Shown here in pieces: positions 8,993 through 18,000 of a stretch of 64,000 nt of DNA. This DNA is from an uncultured Alphaproteobacteria bacterium (GTDB taxonomy: Bacteria; Pseudomonadota; Alphaproteobacteria; Rhizobiales; Beijerinckiaceae). The stretch lies in NCBI GenBank assembly GCA_937988775.1, contig CALKHP010000048.1, positions 89,730-153,729 of the forward strand, written 5' to 3'. The notes below the pieces were generated by a model. The model had not been told where the DNA came from. It saw only the letters and a list, made by a program, of their open reading frames with translations, and ran no database searches. The translations under genes and the position numbers were made by a program. Positions within the stretch are counted from its first letter, which is position 1, and every line of letters begins with the position of its first letter.

Positions 8993-10024
8993 CTACCCGG
9001 CAGTTTTTTCCGGGCCACCGCCCTCGGATGGGCCGAGCAGCGAGCCCGCCACGTCCGACAGGAGCGGCGGCTTTTCAGCCAGGAACGGCAGCGGCCGGCA
9101 CACCGCGATCGCCGCCAGCCCGATGCGCGCCGTGAGCACGCCGTTGAGCACGCCCTCGCCGAGCTTGGCCGACAGGCGCGCCGCAAGCCCCGCGCCGAGC
9201 ACCTGCCCGATCAGCCCGTCGCCGATCGCCATGCCGCCGGTGACGGTAAGGTGGCCAAGCACGGCGCGCCCGAGCCTGAGCGCGCCGAGAAACGACGGCC
9301 GGCCACCATAGGCTTCGGCGATGCGGCGCACCATGCGCACCGATTGCGCCAGCACGAACACGACATCGACGATGGCGCGCGGCGAGATCGCCGTCACCAT
9401 CGACACGCGGCTCGCGGCCGAGGCGACCACGGCGCGCGCGATCGCATCCTGCGGTTGCAGCACGATGCGCTCGGCGACCTTCATCAGGTCGGCGCCGTCG
9501 ATGATCTCGCCGTTGAGGTCGTCGAGCGCGGCGCGCACGGCCGCACCGGCCGGCCCACCCGGCTGCAAGGCGCGCAGGCGCTGGACGACATCGCGCGCCG
9601 CCGCGCCGTCATCGGCGGCGTATGCGGCCTGCGCATCCTCGCGCAACGCCTCGACCCGGCCGAGGCGGCGCAGCGACCAGATCTCGCGCAGCAGGATCAC
9701 GGCCAACGCCAGAGCCGCCAGCCCCGCAAGCGCCGCCGCCGCCCAGCCGAGCACCGGATTGGCCGCGAGCAGCGCCTCGACGAGATTGACCGCCCACAAG
9801 CCGATCCCCAGCCCGACGAAGGAGCCGAAAGCCGACCAGAACACCCCGCCCCATGACAGCAGGCGCCGCCGTCGCGGTGCCGGCGGCGTGGCGACGAGGC
9901 GCGCCGCCTCCAACTCGTACGGATCGACGTCCGGCGCGATCAGGCGGCCGCCGGCGACGGGCGCGCCGGCCTCGTCGAGGCGGAAGGCGCGCGGGCTGCG
10001 ATCCTTCAGGGGGCGCTCGCTCAT
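8993..10024 (-). CDS. TIGR01620 / YcjF-family inner membrane protein
   Basis: A 343-residue membrane protein. It has a charged N-terminal tail, two adjacent transmembrane helices (about residues 62-85 and 92-115, ending ILLREIWSLRRLGR), and a large C-terminal domain of the DUF697 type. Its start ATGA overlaps the YcjX gene stop, the usual arrangement for this pair in proteobacteria. In E. coli ycjX-ycjF belong to envelope-stress-induced genes, but the biochemical role is unknown. Here it is most likely a membrane partner of the P-loop NTPase. Confidence 0.85.
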   Translation of the reverse strand: MSERPLKDRSPRAFRLDEAGAPVAGGRLIAPDVDPYELEAARLVATPPAPRRRRLLSWGGVFWSAFGSFVGLGIGLWAVNLVEALLAANPVLGWAAAALAGLAALALAVILLREIWSLRRLGRVEALREDAQAAYAADDGAAARDVVQRLRALQPGGPAGAAVRAALDDLNGEIIDGADLMKVAERIVLQPQDAIARAVVASAASRVSMVTAISPRAIVDVVFVLAQSVRMVRRIAEAYGGRPSFLGALRLGRAVLGHLTVTGGMAIGDGLIGQVLGAGLAARLSAKLGEGVLNGVLTARIGLAAIAVCRPLPFLAEKPPLLSDVAGSLLGPSEGGGPEKTAG

Positions 10025-11472
10025 CTCAGCCTGTCACCGATCAGGAATTCCAGCGCCCGGTCGAGGCGGATTTGCGGCAGCCCCTTGACCCGCCCGTCCG
10101 GATGACGCTCGAGCAGCGGCGGCCGGAAGCGCAGCGCCCGGAAGGCGCTCTCGCGCTGGCTCGGCGCGGCGCTCAGCATCGTGGCCGGATCGGCCGGCAG
10201 GTCGCCCGGAAACGCCGCCGCCTCGTCATGCCCGTCGAACACCTCGTCGCCGATGCGTTCACCGCGCATCGGCACGCCGATGATGCAATCGACGCTCTCG
10301 CCCGCCTGCCGCACCTGCGCCTCGCGCGTCGCGCGCACGGCCGCCATGGCGATGACGTCGATCTCGGCGCCGGCGCTCTCGGCCCGCACCATCGCCTTGT
10401 TGACCAGCAGCCGCAGCAGCGCCTCGAGCCGGTCGTGGCTGGTATGGTGCAGGTGGTCGGCCTTGGTGGCGGCGAACAGGATTTTCTCAACGCGCGGCGC
10501 GAACATGCTGGAAAGCAACGAGTTCTGGCCGGTGCGGAAGGCGGTCAGGGTCTCGGTCAGCGCGGTTTCGAGATCGGCCACCGCCTCGCGCCCGGCATTG
10601 AGCGCCGACAGCATGTCGACCAGCACGACCTGCCGGTCGAGCCGCGAGAAATGCTCGCGGAAGAACGGCCGCACGATCTCGCGCTTATAGGCCTCATAGC
10701 GGCGCTGCATGGTGGCGGCGAGCGAGCCCGGCACCGGCGTCCAGCCTTCCGGCAAGGCGAGCGGCGCGAAGGTCAGCGCGGGCGAGCCCTCGAGATCGCC
10801 CGGCATCAGGAAACGGCCGGGCGGCAGCATCGACAGCGACAGCGCGTCGTCGCGGCAGGCGCGCAGATAGGCCGTGAAGGTTTCGGCCAGGCGGCGCGCA
10901 TCGGCCTCCTCGAAAACCTGCTCCGGGCGCATCGTGCCGGTGAGCCCGAGCAGCGGGCCGGCGATTCCTGCGCGCGATGGCTTCGCCGCACCGGCCAGCG
11001 TCTCGCGCGACCAGCGCGCGTAATCCTTGGTCAGCAGCGTCAGGTCGAGCAGCCATTCGCCGGGATAATCGACGATGTCGAGCGTCAACGTCGATTGGCC
11101 GGGCAGCCATGACGAGGCCGAGCGGTATTCGATGACGATGCGCAATTCGCTGATGCGCCTGGTCGATTCCGGCCAGTGCCGGTCGGCGCCGGTCAACGCG
11201 CTCAGGTGATCCTCGAAGGCGAAGCGCGGCACGGTGTCATGCGGCTGATGCTCAAGCCGCACGCGCGCAAGCCTTCCCTCGCTCGCCACCCGCAGCACCG
11301 GCAGGCGGCTGCGCGAAATCAGCGCCTGCACGAGCGCCGTCAGGAACACCGTCTTGCCGGCGCGCGACAGGCCGGTAACGCCGAGCCTGAGCGTCGGCCG
11401 CACCAGATTGCCGGCATAGTCGAACAGGCCGCGCGCCGCGCCGACGACATCGTAAGGGTTGGCCTGCGTCAT
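10021..11472 (-). CDS. YcjX-family (DUF463) P-loop NTPase
   Basis: A 483-residue GTPase-like protein. A Walker A motif GLSRAGKT sits at residues 34-41. The segment TLTLDIVDYPGEWLLDL fits the switch/Walker B region of the YcjX family, and AATKADHLHHTSHDRL resembles the NKxD-type G4 motif. YcjX proteins bind and hydrolyse GTP and are linked to stress and envelope functions, but their target is unknown. It is translationally coupled (4-base overlap) to the downstream membrane protein. Confidence 0.9.
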   Translation of the reverse strand: MTQANPYDVVGAARGLFDYAGNLVRPTLRLGVTGLSRAGKTVFLTALVQALISRSRLPVLRVASEGRLARVRLEHQPHDTVPRFAFEDHLSALTGADRHWPESTRRISELRIVIEYRSASSWLPGQSTLTLDIVDYPGEWLLDLTLLTKDYARWSRETLAGAAKPSRAGIAGPLLGLTGTMRPEQVFEEADARRLAETFTAYLRACRDDALSLSMLPPGRFLMPGDLEGSPALTFAPLALPEGWTPVPGSLAATMQRRYEAYKREIVRPFFREHFSRLDRQVVLVDMLSALNAGREAVADLETALTETLTAFRTGQNSLLSSMFAPRVEKILFAATKADHLHHTSHDRLEALLRLLVNKAMVRAESAGAEIDVIAMAAVRATREAQVRQAGESVDCIIGVPMRGERIGDEVFDGHDEAAAFPGDLPADPATMLSAAPSQRESAFRALRFRPPLLERHPDGRVKGLPQIRLDRALEFLIGDRLR

Positions 11473-11571
11473 CGGCGCTCAGGCACAAGCACGGTATGGG
11501 GCAATCTCGGTCATCCAGTCTCCTGCACGGGAGAACGCGAGGGCGAGCTTATCGTTCACCGGCGCTCGGGT

Positions 11572-12105
11572 TCAATCGTCATCATGCCCGCCAAGCTGCT
11601 TCGGCGTGACGAAGCGCTCAAGCCGCCCGCTTTCCGGCACCACATGCCAGTCATCCTGCGCGAAATCGATCACCGCCAGCGCGGCTGTGGGATATTTCCG
11701 CGTCATGCGGCGGTAGTCGTCATCGACCGAAGTAACGGCATCGCTGAGCAGCATGGCGAGCTCGGCAAAGCCGGGATTATGGCCGATCAGCAGCAGGCCC
11801 GGCGCGTCCGGCGGCGTTTCGCGCACGAGCGCGAGCAGGGTTCCGAGGCTGGCAGCATAGATGCGCGCGTCCTCGGAAACCTCCGCCCCGGCCGGCTGCC
11901 AGGCCTCGCTGACGAGGCGCCAGGTCTCGCGCGTGCGCCGCGCCGGAGACACCACGATGCGCGCCGGCGCGAAATTCTCGCGGCGCAGGTAATCGCCCAC
12001 GAGCCGCGCCGCCGCGATGCCGCGCGGCGCAAGCGGGCGCTCGAAATCCGCGATGCCGGCGGGCCAGGCGGATTTTGCATGCCGAAGCAGGAATAATCGT
12101 CGCAT
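11572..12105 (-). CDS. sixA: SixA-type phosphohistidine phosphatase
   Basis: A 177-residue histidine phosphatase of the SixA branch. The catalytic signature LRHAKSAW gives His9 and Arg8 near the N-terminus, and LIGHNPGF supplies the second histidine. SixA enzymes remove phosphate from phosphohistidine in Hpt domains or in phosphotransferase (NPr-type) proteins. I chose the ATG at 12105 because the RHG motif must sit within about 10 residues of the start. An Hpt-domain gene lies 2.3 kb away, but there is no direct link in the sequence. Confidence 0.88.
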   Translation of the reverse strand: MRRLFLLRHAKSAWPAGIADFERPLAPRGIAAARLVGDYLRRENFAPARIVVSPARRTRETWRLVSEAWQPAGAEVSEDARIYAASLGTLLALVRETPPDAPGLLLIGHNPGFAELAMLLSDAVTSVDDDYRRMTRKYPTAALAVIDFAQDDWHVVPESGRLERFVTPKQLGGHDDD

Positions 12106-12221
12106 GACACGCTGTTTGCCACGGCGCGCTGGCAATGGCGAGCCCATCCCGGATGGAACGGCGCGCTTGACGGCCCGGCCGCGCAAGGGCAGGTCAAGGG
12201 CCAGCTCTGGCAACGGCCCCG

Positions 12222-12833
12222 ATGACCGCACCCTTGACCTACAAGCACCGCCCCAAACCGTTCGGACAGGAAGCGATCTTCGTGCTCGGCGCCGACCGCA
12301 TGAAGGTCCGCCACGGCCGGCGCAAGGCGGAGTTCGTCTATCGCGACGTCGCCATGCTGCGCCTCACCTACGCGCCGACCAACATCGCCAGCGACGGCTA
12401 TCGCGGCAAGCTGATCACGCGCACCGGCCGTTCCGTGGGCTTCACCAACCTGTCCTGGCGCTCGATGGCCGGGATGGAGCGCCATCACGACGCCTATCGC
12501 GCCTTCGTCGCGGCGCTGGCGGAGCAGGTCGCGCATGCCAATCCGGACGCGACCTTCAGCGCCGGCCTGGCGCCGTGGCGCTTCAGGACGATGTGCGGGC
12601 TCGCGGGAGCGACCGGCGCGGCGCTTGCCGGCGCGGCGCTGTTCGCGCTCTACCAGCGCTTGCAGCCGAGCGCCGCATGGCCCGCCGGCCTCGCCTCGCT
12701 GCTGGCCGGCATGGCCGGCTTCACGCTCGTCTATCTGGTCTATTGGATGCGCCGCTACCTCGGCCGCAACCGCCCGGCCAGCTTCCAGCCGGGCGCGATC
12801 CCAGAGCGCGTGCTGCCGAAGGCAAACGCCTGA
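12222..12833 (+). CDS. Uncharacterised protein with two C-terminal membrane helices
   Basis: A 203-residue protein I do not recognise by name. The N-terminal half (about 1-115) is soluble and beta-rich, with FVLGADRMKVRHGRRKAEF and SWRSMAGMERHH, suggesting a PH-like or small beta domain. It is followed by two transmembrane helices (about 128-148 and 155-178) and a basic tail (RRYLGRNRP). It is divergent from sixA and convergent with the ferredoxin reductase gene. It looks intact, with normal codon use for the region. Function unknown. Confidence 0.75.
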   Translation: MTAPLTYKHRPKPFGQEAIFVLGADRMKVRHGRRKAEFVYRDVAMLRLTYAPTNIASDGYRGKLITRTGRSVGFTNLSWRSMAGMERHHDAYRAFVAALAEQVAHANPDATFSAGLAPWRFRTMCGLAGATGAALAGAALFALYQRLQPSAAWPAGLASLLAGMAGFTLVYLVYWMRRYLGRNRPASFQPGAIPERVLPKANA

Positions 12834-12849
12834 TCAGGCCAACCTTTGA

Positions 12850-13890
12850 TCAGGCCACCACGTGCAGCTTCTTCTGCAGGCTCGTCGAGGAGGTCGTGTA
12901 CTGGAACACGACGCGCTTGCCGGGGAAGACATAGCGCCCGACCTTCTGCGCCGCGAGCGCGCCTTCGTGGAACCCCGACAGGATCAGCTTGAGCTTGCCC
13001 GCATACCAGTTGATGTCGCCAATGGCGAAAATGCCGGGAATATTGGTCTCGAATTTCTCGGTATCGACCGGGATCAGGTTCTCGTGCAGGTTGAGGCCCC
13101 AATCGGCGATCGGCCCGAGCTTCATGGTCAGGCCGAAGAACGGCAGCAGCCGGTCGGCCGCGATCTCGAAACTGCCGCCGGCGCTGTCGCGGGCGCTCAC
13201 GCCGGCGAGCGCCGGCGCCTCGCCGCTCAGCCCCGTCACCTGCCCGATCCGCAAATCCATCGCGTCGGCCGCGACCAGCGCCCGCATCTGCTCGACGGAA
13301 TGCGGCGCGGCGCGGAACTCGTCGCGCCGGTGCATCAGCGTCACGCGCTCGGCGATCGGCTGCAGGTTCAGCACCCAGTCGAGCGCGCTGTCGCCGCCAC
13401 CGACGATCAACACGCGCCGGCCGCGAAACGCCTCCATCTTGCGCACGGCGTAGAACACGCTGTGGTTCTCATAGGCGTCGATGCCCGGGATCGGCGGCTT
13501 CTTCGGCTGGAACGAGCCGCCGCCAGCCGCGATCACCACCGTCTTGGCCTCGAACACCAGGCCGCCATCGGTGACGACCTTGAACAGCGGCGCTTCCGCG
13601 CTGCCGATGGCCTCGAGCGAGGCGACCATCTCATTATAATGGAAGGTCGCGCCGAACGGCTCGATCTGCTTGAGCAGGTTGTCGACCAGTTCCTGCCCGC
13701 CGACCGCCGGAAAACCCGGAATGTCGTAGATCGGCTTCTCGGGGTAGAGTTCGGTGCACTGGCCGCCGGGACGGTCGAGAATGTCGATGACATGCGCCTT
13801 GACGTCGAGCAACCCAAGCTCGAACACCGCGAACAGGCCGACCGGCCCCGCGCCGACAATCAGGCAATCCGTGTGGATGGTTTCGCCCAT
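12850..13890 (-). CDS. Ferredoxin/flavodoxin--NADP+ reductase, thioredoxin-reductase-like
   Basis: A 346-residue flavoprotein with the FAD-binding motif IVGAGPVGLF (GxGxxG at residues 13-18) and the NADPH-binding motif LIVGGGDSALD (Gly164-Gly166). There is no CxxC redox pair, which separates it from thioredoxin reductase and places it with the TrxR-like FNRs. These pass electrons between NADPH and ferredoxin. A 2Fe-2S ferredoxin gene lies directly upstream on the same strand (92-base spacer), so the two probably work together. Length is normal for the family. Confidence 0.92.
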   Translation of the reverse strand: MGETIHTDCLIVGAGPVGLFAVFELGLLDVKAHVIDILDRPGGQCTELYPEKPIYDIPGFPAVGGQELVDNLLKQIEPFGATFHYNEMVASLEAIGSAEAPLFKVVTDGGLVFEAKTVVIAAGGGSFQPKKPPIPGIDAYENHSVFYAVRKMEAFRGRRVLIVGGGDSALDWVLNLQPIAERVTLMHRRDEFRAAPHSVEQMRALVAADAMDLRIGQVTGLSGEAPALAGVSARDSAGGSFEIAADRLLPFFGLTMKLGPIADWGLNLHENLIPVDTEKFETNIPGIFAIGDINWYAGKLKLILSGFHEGALAAQKVGRYVFPGKRVVFQYTTSSTSLQKKLHVVA

Positions 13891-13982
13891 TCATGCTCTC
13901 CGACGACCGGCCAGTGCTTGCCGGTCGCGTCGTTGATATCCCTGTTGCGCGCCGGCGGGGGTGCCACCGCGCACCGGCTTGC

Positions 13983-14303
13983 TCAGCCCTGACGCTCCGG
14001 CGTCGTCACCACGAGCCCGTCGAGTTCCGGCGTGATCTTGATCTGGCAGCTCAGCCGCGAGGTCGGCCGGACATCGAAGGCGAAATCCAGCATATCCTCT
14101 TCCATCGGCCCGGCGCTGCCGGTCGCGGCGAGCCATTCCTCGTCGACATAGACATGGCACGTCGCGCAGGCGCAGGCGCCGCCGCATTCGGCATCGATGC
14201 CGGGCACGCCGTTCCTGATCGCGGTCTCCATCAGCGTCGCGCCGCTCTCGGCCTCGACCTCGCGGCTGGTGCCGGCCGCGTCGATGAAGGTCACTTTCGG
14301 CAC
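13983..14303 (-). CDS. 2Fe-2S ferredoxin, adrenodoxin type
   Basis: A 106-residue ferredoxin. Cluster ligands are Cys40, Cys46, Cys49 and Cys86 in the C-x5-C-x2-C-xn-C spacing of adrenodoxin/ISC-type ferredoxins (segment CGGACACATCH). The start is GTG at 14303, preceded by AGGAG with a 6-base spacer. Reading further upstream gives non-ferredoxin sequence. Such ferredoxins serve Fe-S cluster assembly or P450/Rieske oxygenases. The neighbouring reductase gene is a plausible electron donor. Confidence 0.92.
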   Translation of the reverse strand: MPKVTFIDAAGTSREVEAESGATLMETAIRNGVPGIDAECGGACACATCHVYVDEEWLAATGSAGPMEEDMLDFAFDVRPTSRLSCQIKITPELDGLVVTTPERQG

Positions 14304-14427
14304 TGCGAACTCCTGCTGAAACAAGCGGCCCCGGCGCGACACGCGCTGCTGCCGTCTCCTGAAGGCTGACGATGGCGGCTCATTAACGCCATTTCCCGCG
14401 CTTGGCGAGAGGGGTGCGACCTCGTGC

Positions 14428-14754
14428 TCAGCTTGCAACGCCAAGCGAAGCGATCCGGCGCGTCGCCGCATCCACCGCCTGGCGCAGGGCGCCAGCATCC
14501 TGTGGCGTCGGATCGGCCCGCTCGAGCCGGCCGGCAAGCTCCGCCACCTGCCAGGCGCCGATGGCGCGCGCCGAGCCGTTCAGCCGGTGCAGCAGGTCGG
14601 CGCGGGCGCAGCGGTCGGCTTCAGCCGCGATCTCGCCGCACAGCGCGCCGGCCTGCGCGACGAACATCGCCAGCACCTCGGCCCTCAGCGCCGCGTCTCC
14701 CATGGTCTGGCGCTCGAGATGCACGAGATCGATCGGATCGGCCGCATCATTCAT
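14428..14754 (-). CDS. Histidine phosphotransfer (Hpt) domain protein
   Basis: A 108-residue stand-alone Hpt protein. The helical core carries the motif HRLNGSARAIGA, with His56 as the predicted phosphate acceptor (family consensus HxLKGSA). It ends ELAGRLERAD, the usual 'la..c..lE' helix. Hpt proteins relay phosphate between receivers in phosphorelays. No partner kinase lies next to it, so it may serve a distant system. SixA-type phosphatase, encoded nearby, is known to act on Hpt domains in other bacteria. Confidence 0.85.
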   Translation of the reverse strand: MNDAADPIDLVHLERQTMGDAALRAEVLAMFVAQAGALCGEIAAEADRCARADLLHRLNGSARAIGAWQVAELAGRLERADPTPQDAGALRQAVDAATRRIASLGVAS

Positions 14755-15077
14755 GGCGTTTCGTAACCGTCATGCGTTTTACCTTCCTGTGCATTTCATG
14801 GGGAAATCGCGCAGGCGACCTTAATCTCTCCGCGAATGCGGCGCATCCTCCCCATCGGCGACCATGCGCAGCGGATGCACCGAAACACGTTAACGACAAT
14901 TTTCGATTTATTAACCCTAGCCGTTCACGCGACCGGCAAGCATCGCTAGACTTGGCCGCCGAGCAGGGACTATCCGTTGGGAACCGTGGCATTCCCGAGG
15001 GAGTGTGTCCCTTGTAACGCAACTATTGTTTATCCAGCCGGCGAGGCCTTCCCGGCGGAACACGAGTGAGGCGCGTA
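14755..15077. other. Non-coding region upstream of the GPR-like gene
   Basis: A 323-base spacer without a supported gene, between the divergent Hpt and GPR-like genes. It contains an AT-rich patch (about 14885-14915, with GTTAACG and TTATTAACC) that is the likeliest promoter zone. TTAA half-sites are present, but not with the 7-base spacing of a CtrA box. Confidence 0.4.
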
Positions 15078-18000
15078 ATGGCCAAGAACATCAAGCGGCA
15101 AGACCCGACAGAAGCGGCGCTGTCGGCGATCGAGGAGGCCCTGAGCCTGCAAGCACCAGCTTCAAACGCTGCCTCGAACGCCACCGCGACTGGCCAGAGC
15201 GAAGCCGCACGGCTGCCCAATATCGACGAGCAGGAACTGTTCCGCGAAATGACGGCCACCGTCACGAAGGCGGCACGCCCCGAGCCCGGCAAGGCTGCGG
15301 CGGTCGAGAAACCGGCCAGTCAGCCCCAGGCTCCCGCTGCTACCGCCAAACCGCAGCCCGCCCCTTCCGCGCCCCCTCCCCGGCGCGAGCCGGCCGAACG
15401 GCGCGCCGACAACGACGACCGCCGCGCCGTCGGCCAGTTGCTGCAAGGCATCCAGCACCGCCCCTCCGCCGCGCCGCTCTGGCTCGCCACGCTCGCTTCG
15501 CTCGGCTGGCTCGCCGCGACCGGCGGCTATCTCTACAGCCGCTATTTCATGTCCCAGACCGGCGACATCGCGAGCTGGACCCTGCCGGCGCCGGCGGAAA
15601 TGGCCATAGCCGGCTTCGCCCTCATCGTGCCGGTGCTGTTCTTCTTCACGCTCGCGGTGCTGTTCCGGCGCACGCAGGAAATGCGCAGCGCCGCCCGTAC
15701 CATGACCGAGGTCGCGCTGCGCCTCGCCGAACCCGAGACCATCGCCTCCGACAACGTCTTCAACCTCGGCCAGGCCATCCGCCGCGAGATCGCCGCCATG
15801 GGCGACGGCATGGAGCGGGCGCTTGCCCGCGCCAGCGAGCTGGAAGCCGTCGTGCATGGCGAGGTGACGACGCTCGAGCGCTCCTATGCCGATAACGAGG
15901 TCCGCATCCGCACCCTGATCGCCGAGCTTGCCGCCCAGCGCGACGCCGTGCAGGTCAATGCCGAAAACGTGCGCGCCTCGATCATCGGCGCGCATCAGGG
16001 CCTGACCGGCGAGTTGAACGCGGTCGCCGCCCAGATCACCACCACCGTCAGCGATGCCGGCCAGCTTGTCACCAACGCGCTCAGCGAGCGCGGCAATCAC
16101 CTGACGCACGCGCTCGGCCGCGCCGGCGAGCAGGTCATCGACCAGATCACCGCGCGCTCGCTGGAATTCACCGAGCGCCTGCACGCCACCGGCGGCGCGC
16201 TCAGCGAGCAGATCAACGAGACCGCCAACACCGTCACCGGCCGCCTCGTCACCGTCGGCCAGGCGGTTGCCGACGACCTCGCCCAGCGCGGCGACGGCCT
16301 GACGCGCGAGATCGAAGCGGTCGGCGGGCGCCTCAACCTCGCCATCGACGACCATATCGACGGCGCGCGCACCCGCCTCGAGCAGAGCGGCGACAACCTC
16401 GTCGCCAACATCACCGCCCATGTCGCCAATGCCACCGATGCGCTGAGCACCGGCAGCGTCGGCCTGCTCGCCGAACTCGACCAGCGCAGCGGCCGCGTCG
16501 TGCAGCATTTTGAGCTGACCGGCGAGCGCATCGCCTCGGCCATCGCCGAGCGCGGCGAGGCGCTGAGCGAGCGTCTCAGCGCCACCAGCGAGCAGGTGCA
16601 CCAGGCGATCCTCGTCAACGGCAAGGCGCTGGAGGACAGCCTGACCGGCCATGGCGACAGCATCGCCCGCAACCTCGCCGAGCAGACCGAGAAGGCGCAG
16701 GGCGCCTTCATGATGTCGAGCCAGAGCCTGGCCTCGCTCCTGACCGAGCGCGCGCTCGCCGCCCGCAACGCCTTCGATGCCGCCAGCAACACCATCGCCG
16801 CCGTGCTCAGCGACCGCACCGACAGCGCCCGCAAGGCGCTGGAGGAAACCGGCGACCAGCTTGCCCGCACGCTCGGCGAACGCGCCGAAGGCGCCCGCAA
16901 CGTGCTGGAAATCGCCGGCCATTCTCTCGTCGCCACCGTCGACAACCGCACCGGCGCGGCGCGCGAGATCCTGCACGAGGCCACCGCCGGCCTGATCGAG
17001 GCGCTCGAAAGCCGCACCACGACGGCGCGCGACCTGATCGAGACGTCGGGCGGCTCGCTGGTCTCGGCGCTCGATGCCCGCACCGCCGCCGTGCGCACCG
17101 TGCTCGACACCTCCGGCCTGGCGCTGGTCGAGGCGCTCGATCACAAGACCGACGAGGCGCGTGCCCGCATGGACGCCTCGACGACAGCCCTCGTCGCCAC
17201 CATTACCGAGGCGACCGGCTCCGCCGCCGCGGCGCTCGAGGCCACCGGCCAGTCGCTCACCGGCGGCATCGCCATCCATACCGAGACGGCGCGCCGCTCC
17301 CTGCAGGAAACCGGCGACAACGTCCTCGCCGTGCTGGAGAGCCGCACCGACGCCGCCCGCGCCCTGCTCGGCACCATCGGCAACGATCTCGCCGTGTCGC
17401 TCGAAGGCGGCGTCGCCAATGCCCGCTCGCTGCTCGATCAGGCCGGAAGCGACTTCTCGACCCGCCTGCACACCCATGCCGAACAGGCCAGGGCGCTGTT
17501 CGACGAGCATACCGGCCAACTTGGCGCCCAGGCCGAAAGCCGTGGCACCGAGATCGCCACCAAGCTCGCCCAGACCGGCAAGGACATCGTGCTCGCCGTC
17601 GCGACCCAGGGCGGCCGCATCAACGAGGCGCTCGCCCAGAACGCGCAAGGCTTGCTCGACAATCTCGGCAAGACCAGCGGCGACCTCGCCGAACGGCTCG
17701 ATTCCCTCGACCAGAAGCTGCTCAGCAGCCTGAGCGGCGTGGAAAATGCCCTCACCGTACGCGGCGACGCGCTGGTCGGGCGCATCGAGCAGCACGCCGC
17801 GACCTCGAGCGAGGCGATCGCCAGCCATATCGAGCAGTTCAACGCCCTGTCGGCGACGCATGTCGCGACCCTGAACGGCTCGCTCGACCAGATTGCCGGT
17901 CAGCTGGAACACAATGCCGCGCGCGCCAACGAGACCGTCAGCGCGCTCGTCGCCAATCTCGACGAGCAGGCCACCCGCCACACCAACGAGCTTGGCCACC

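Noticed and set aside
6475..9856. Several long plus-strand frames across flgK, flgE and the TIGR01620 gene
   Set aside because: Antisense shadows rich in Arg and His. The minus-strand genes carry recognisable flagellar motifs.
14885..14915. CtrA binding box upstream of the GPR-like gene
   Set aside because: TTAA half-sites are present but not with the required 7-base spacing.
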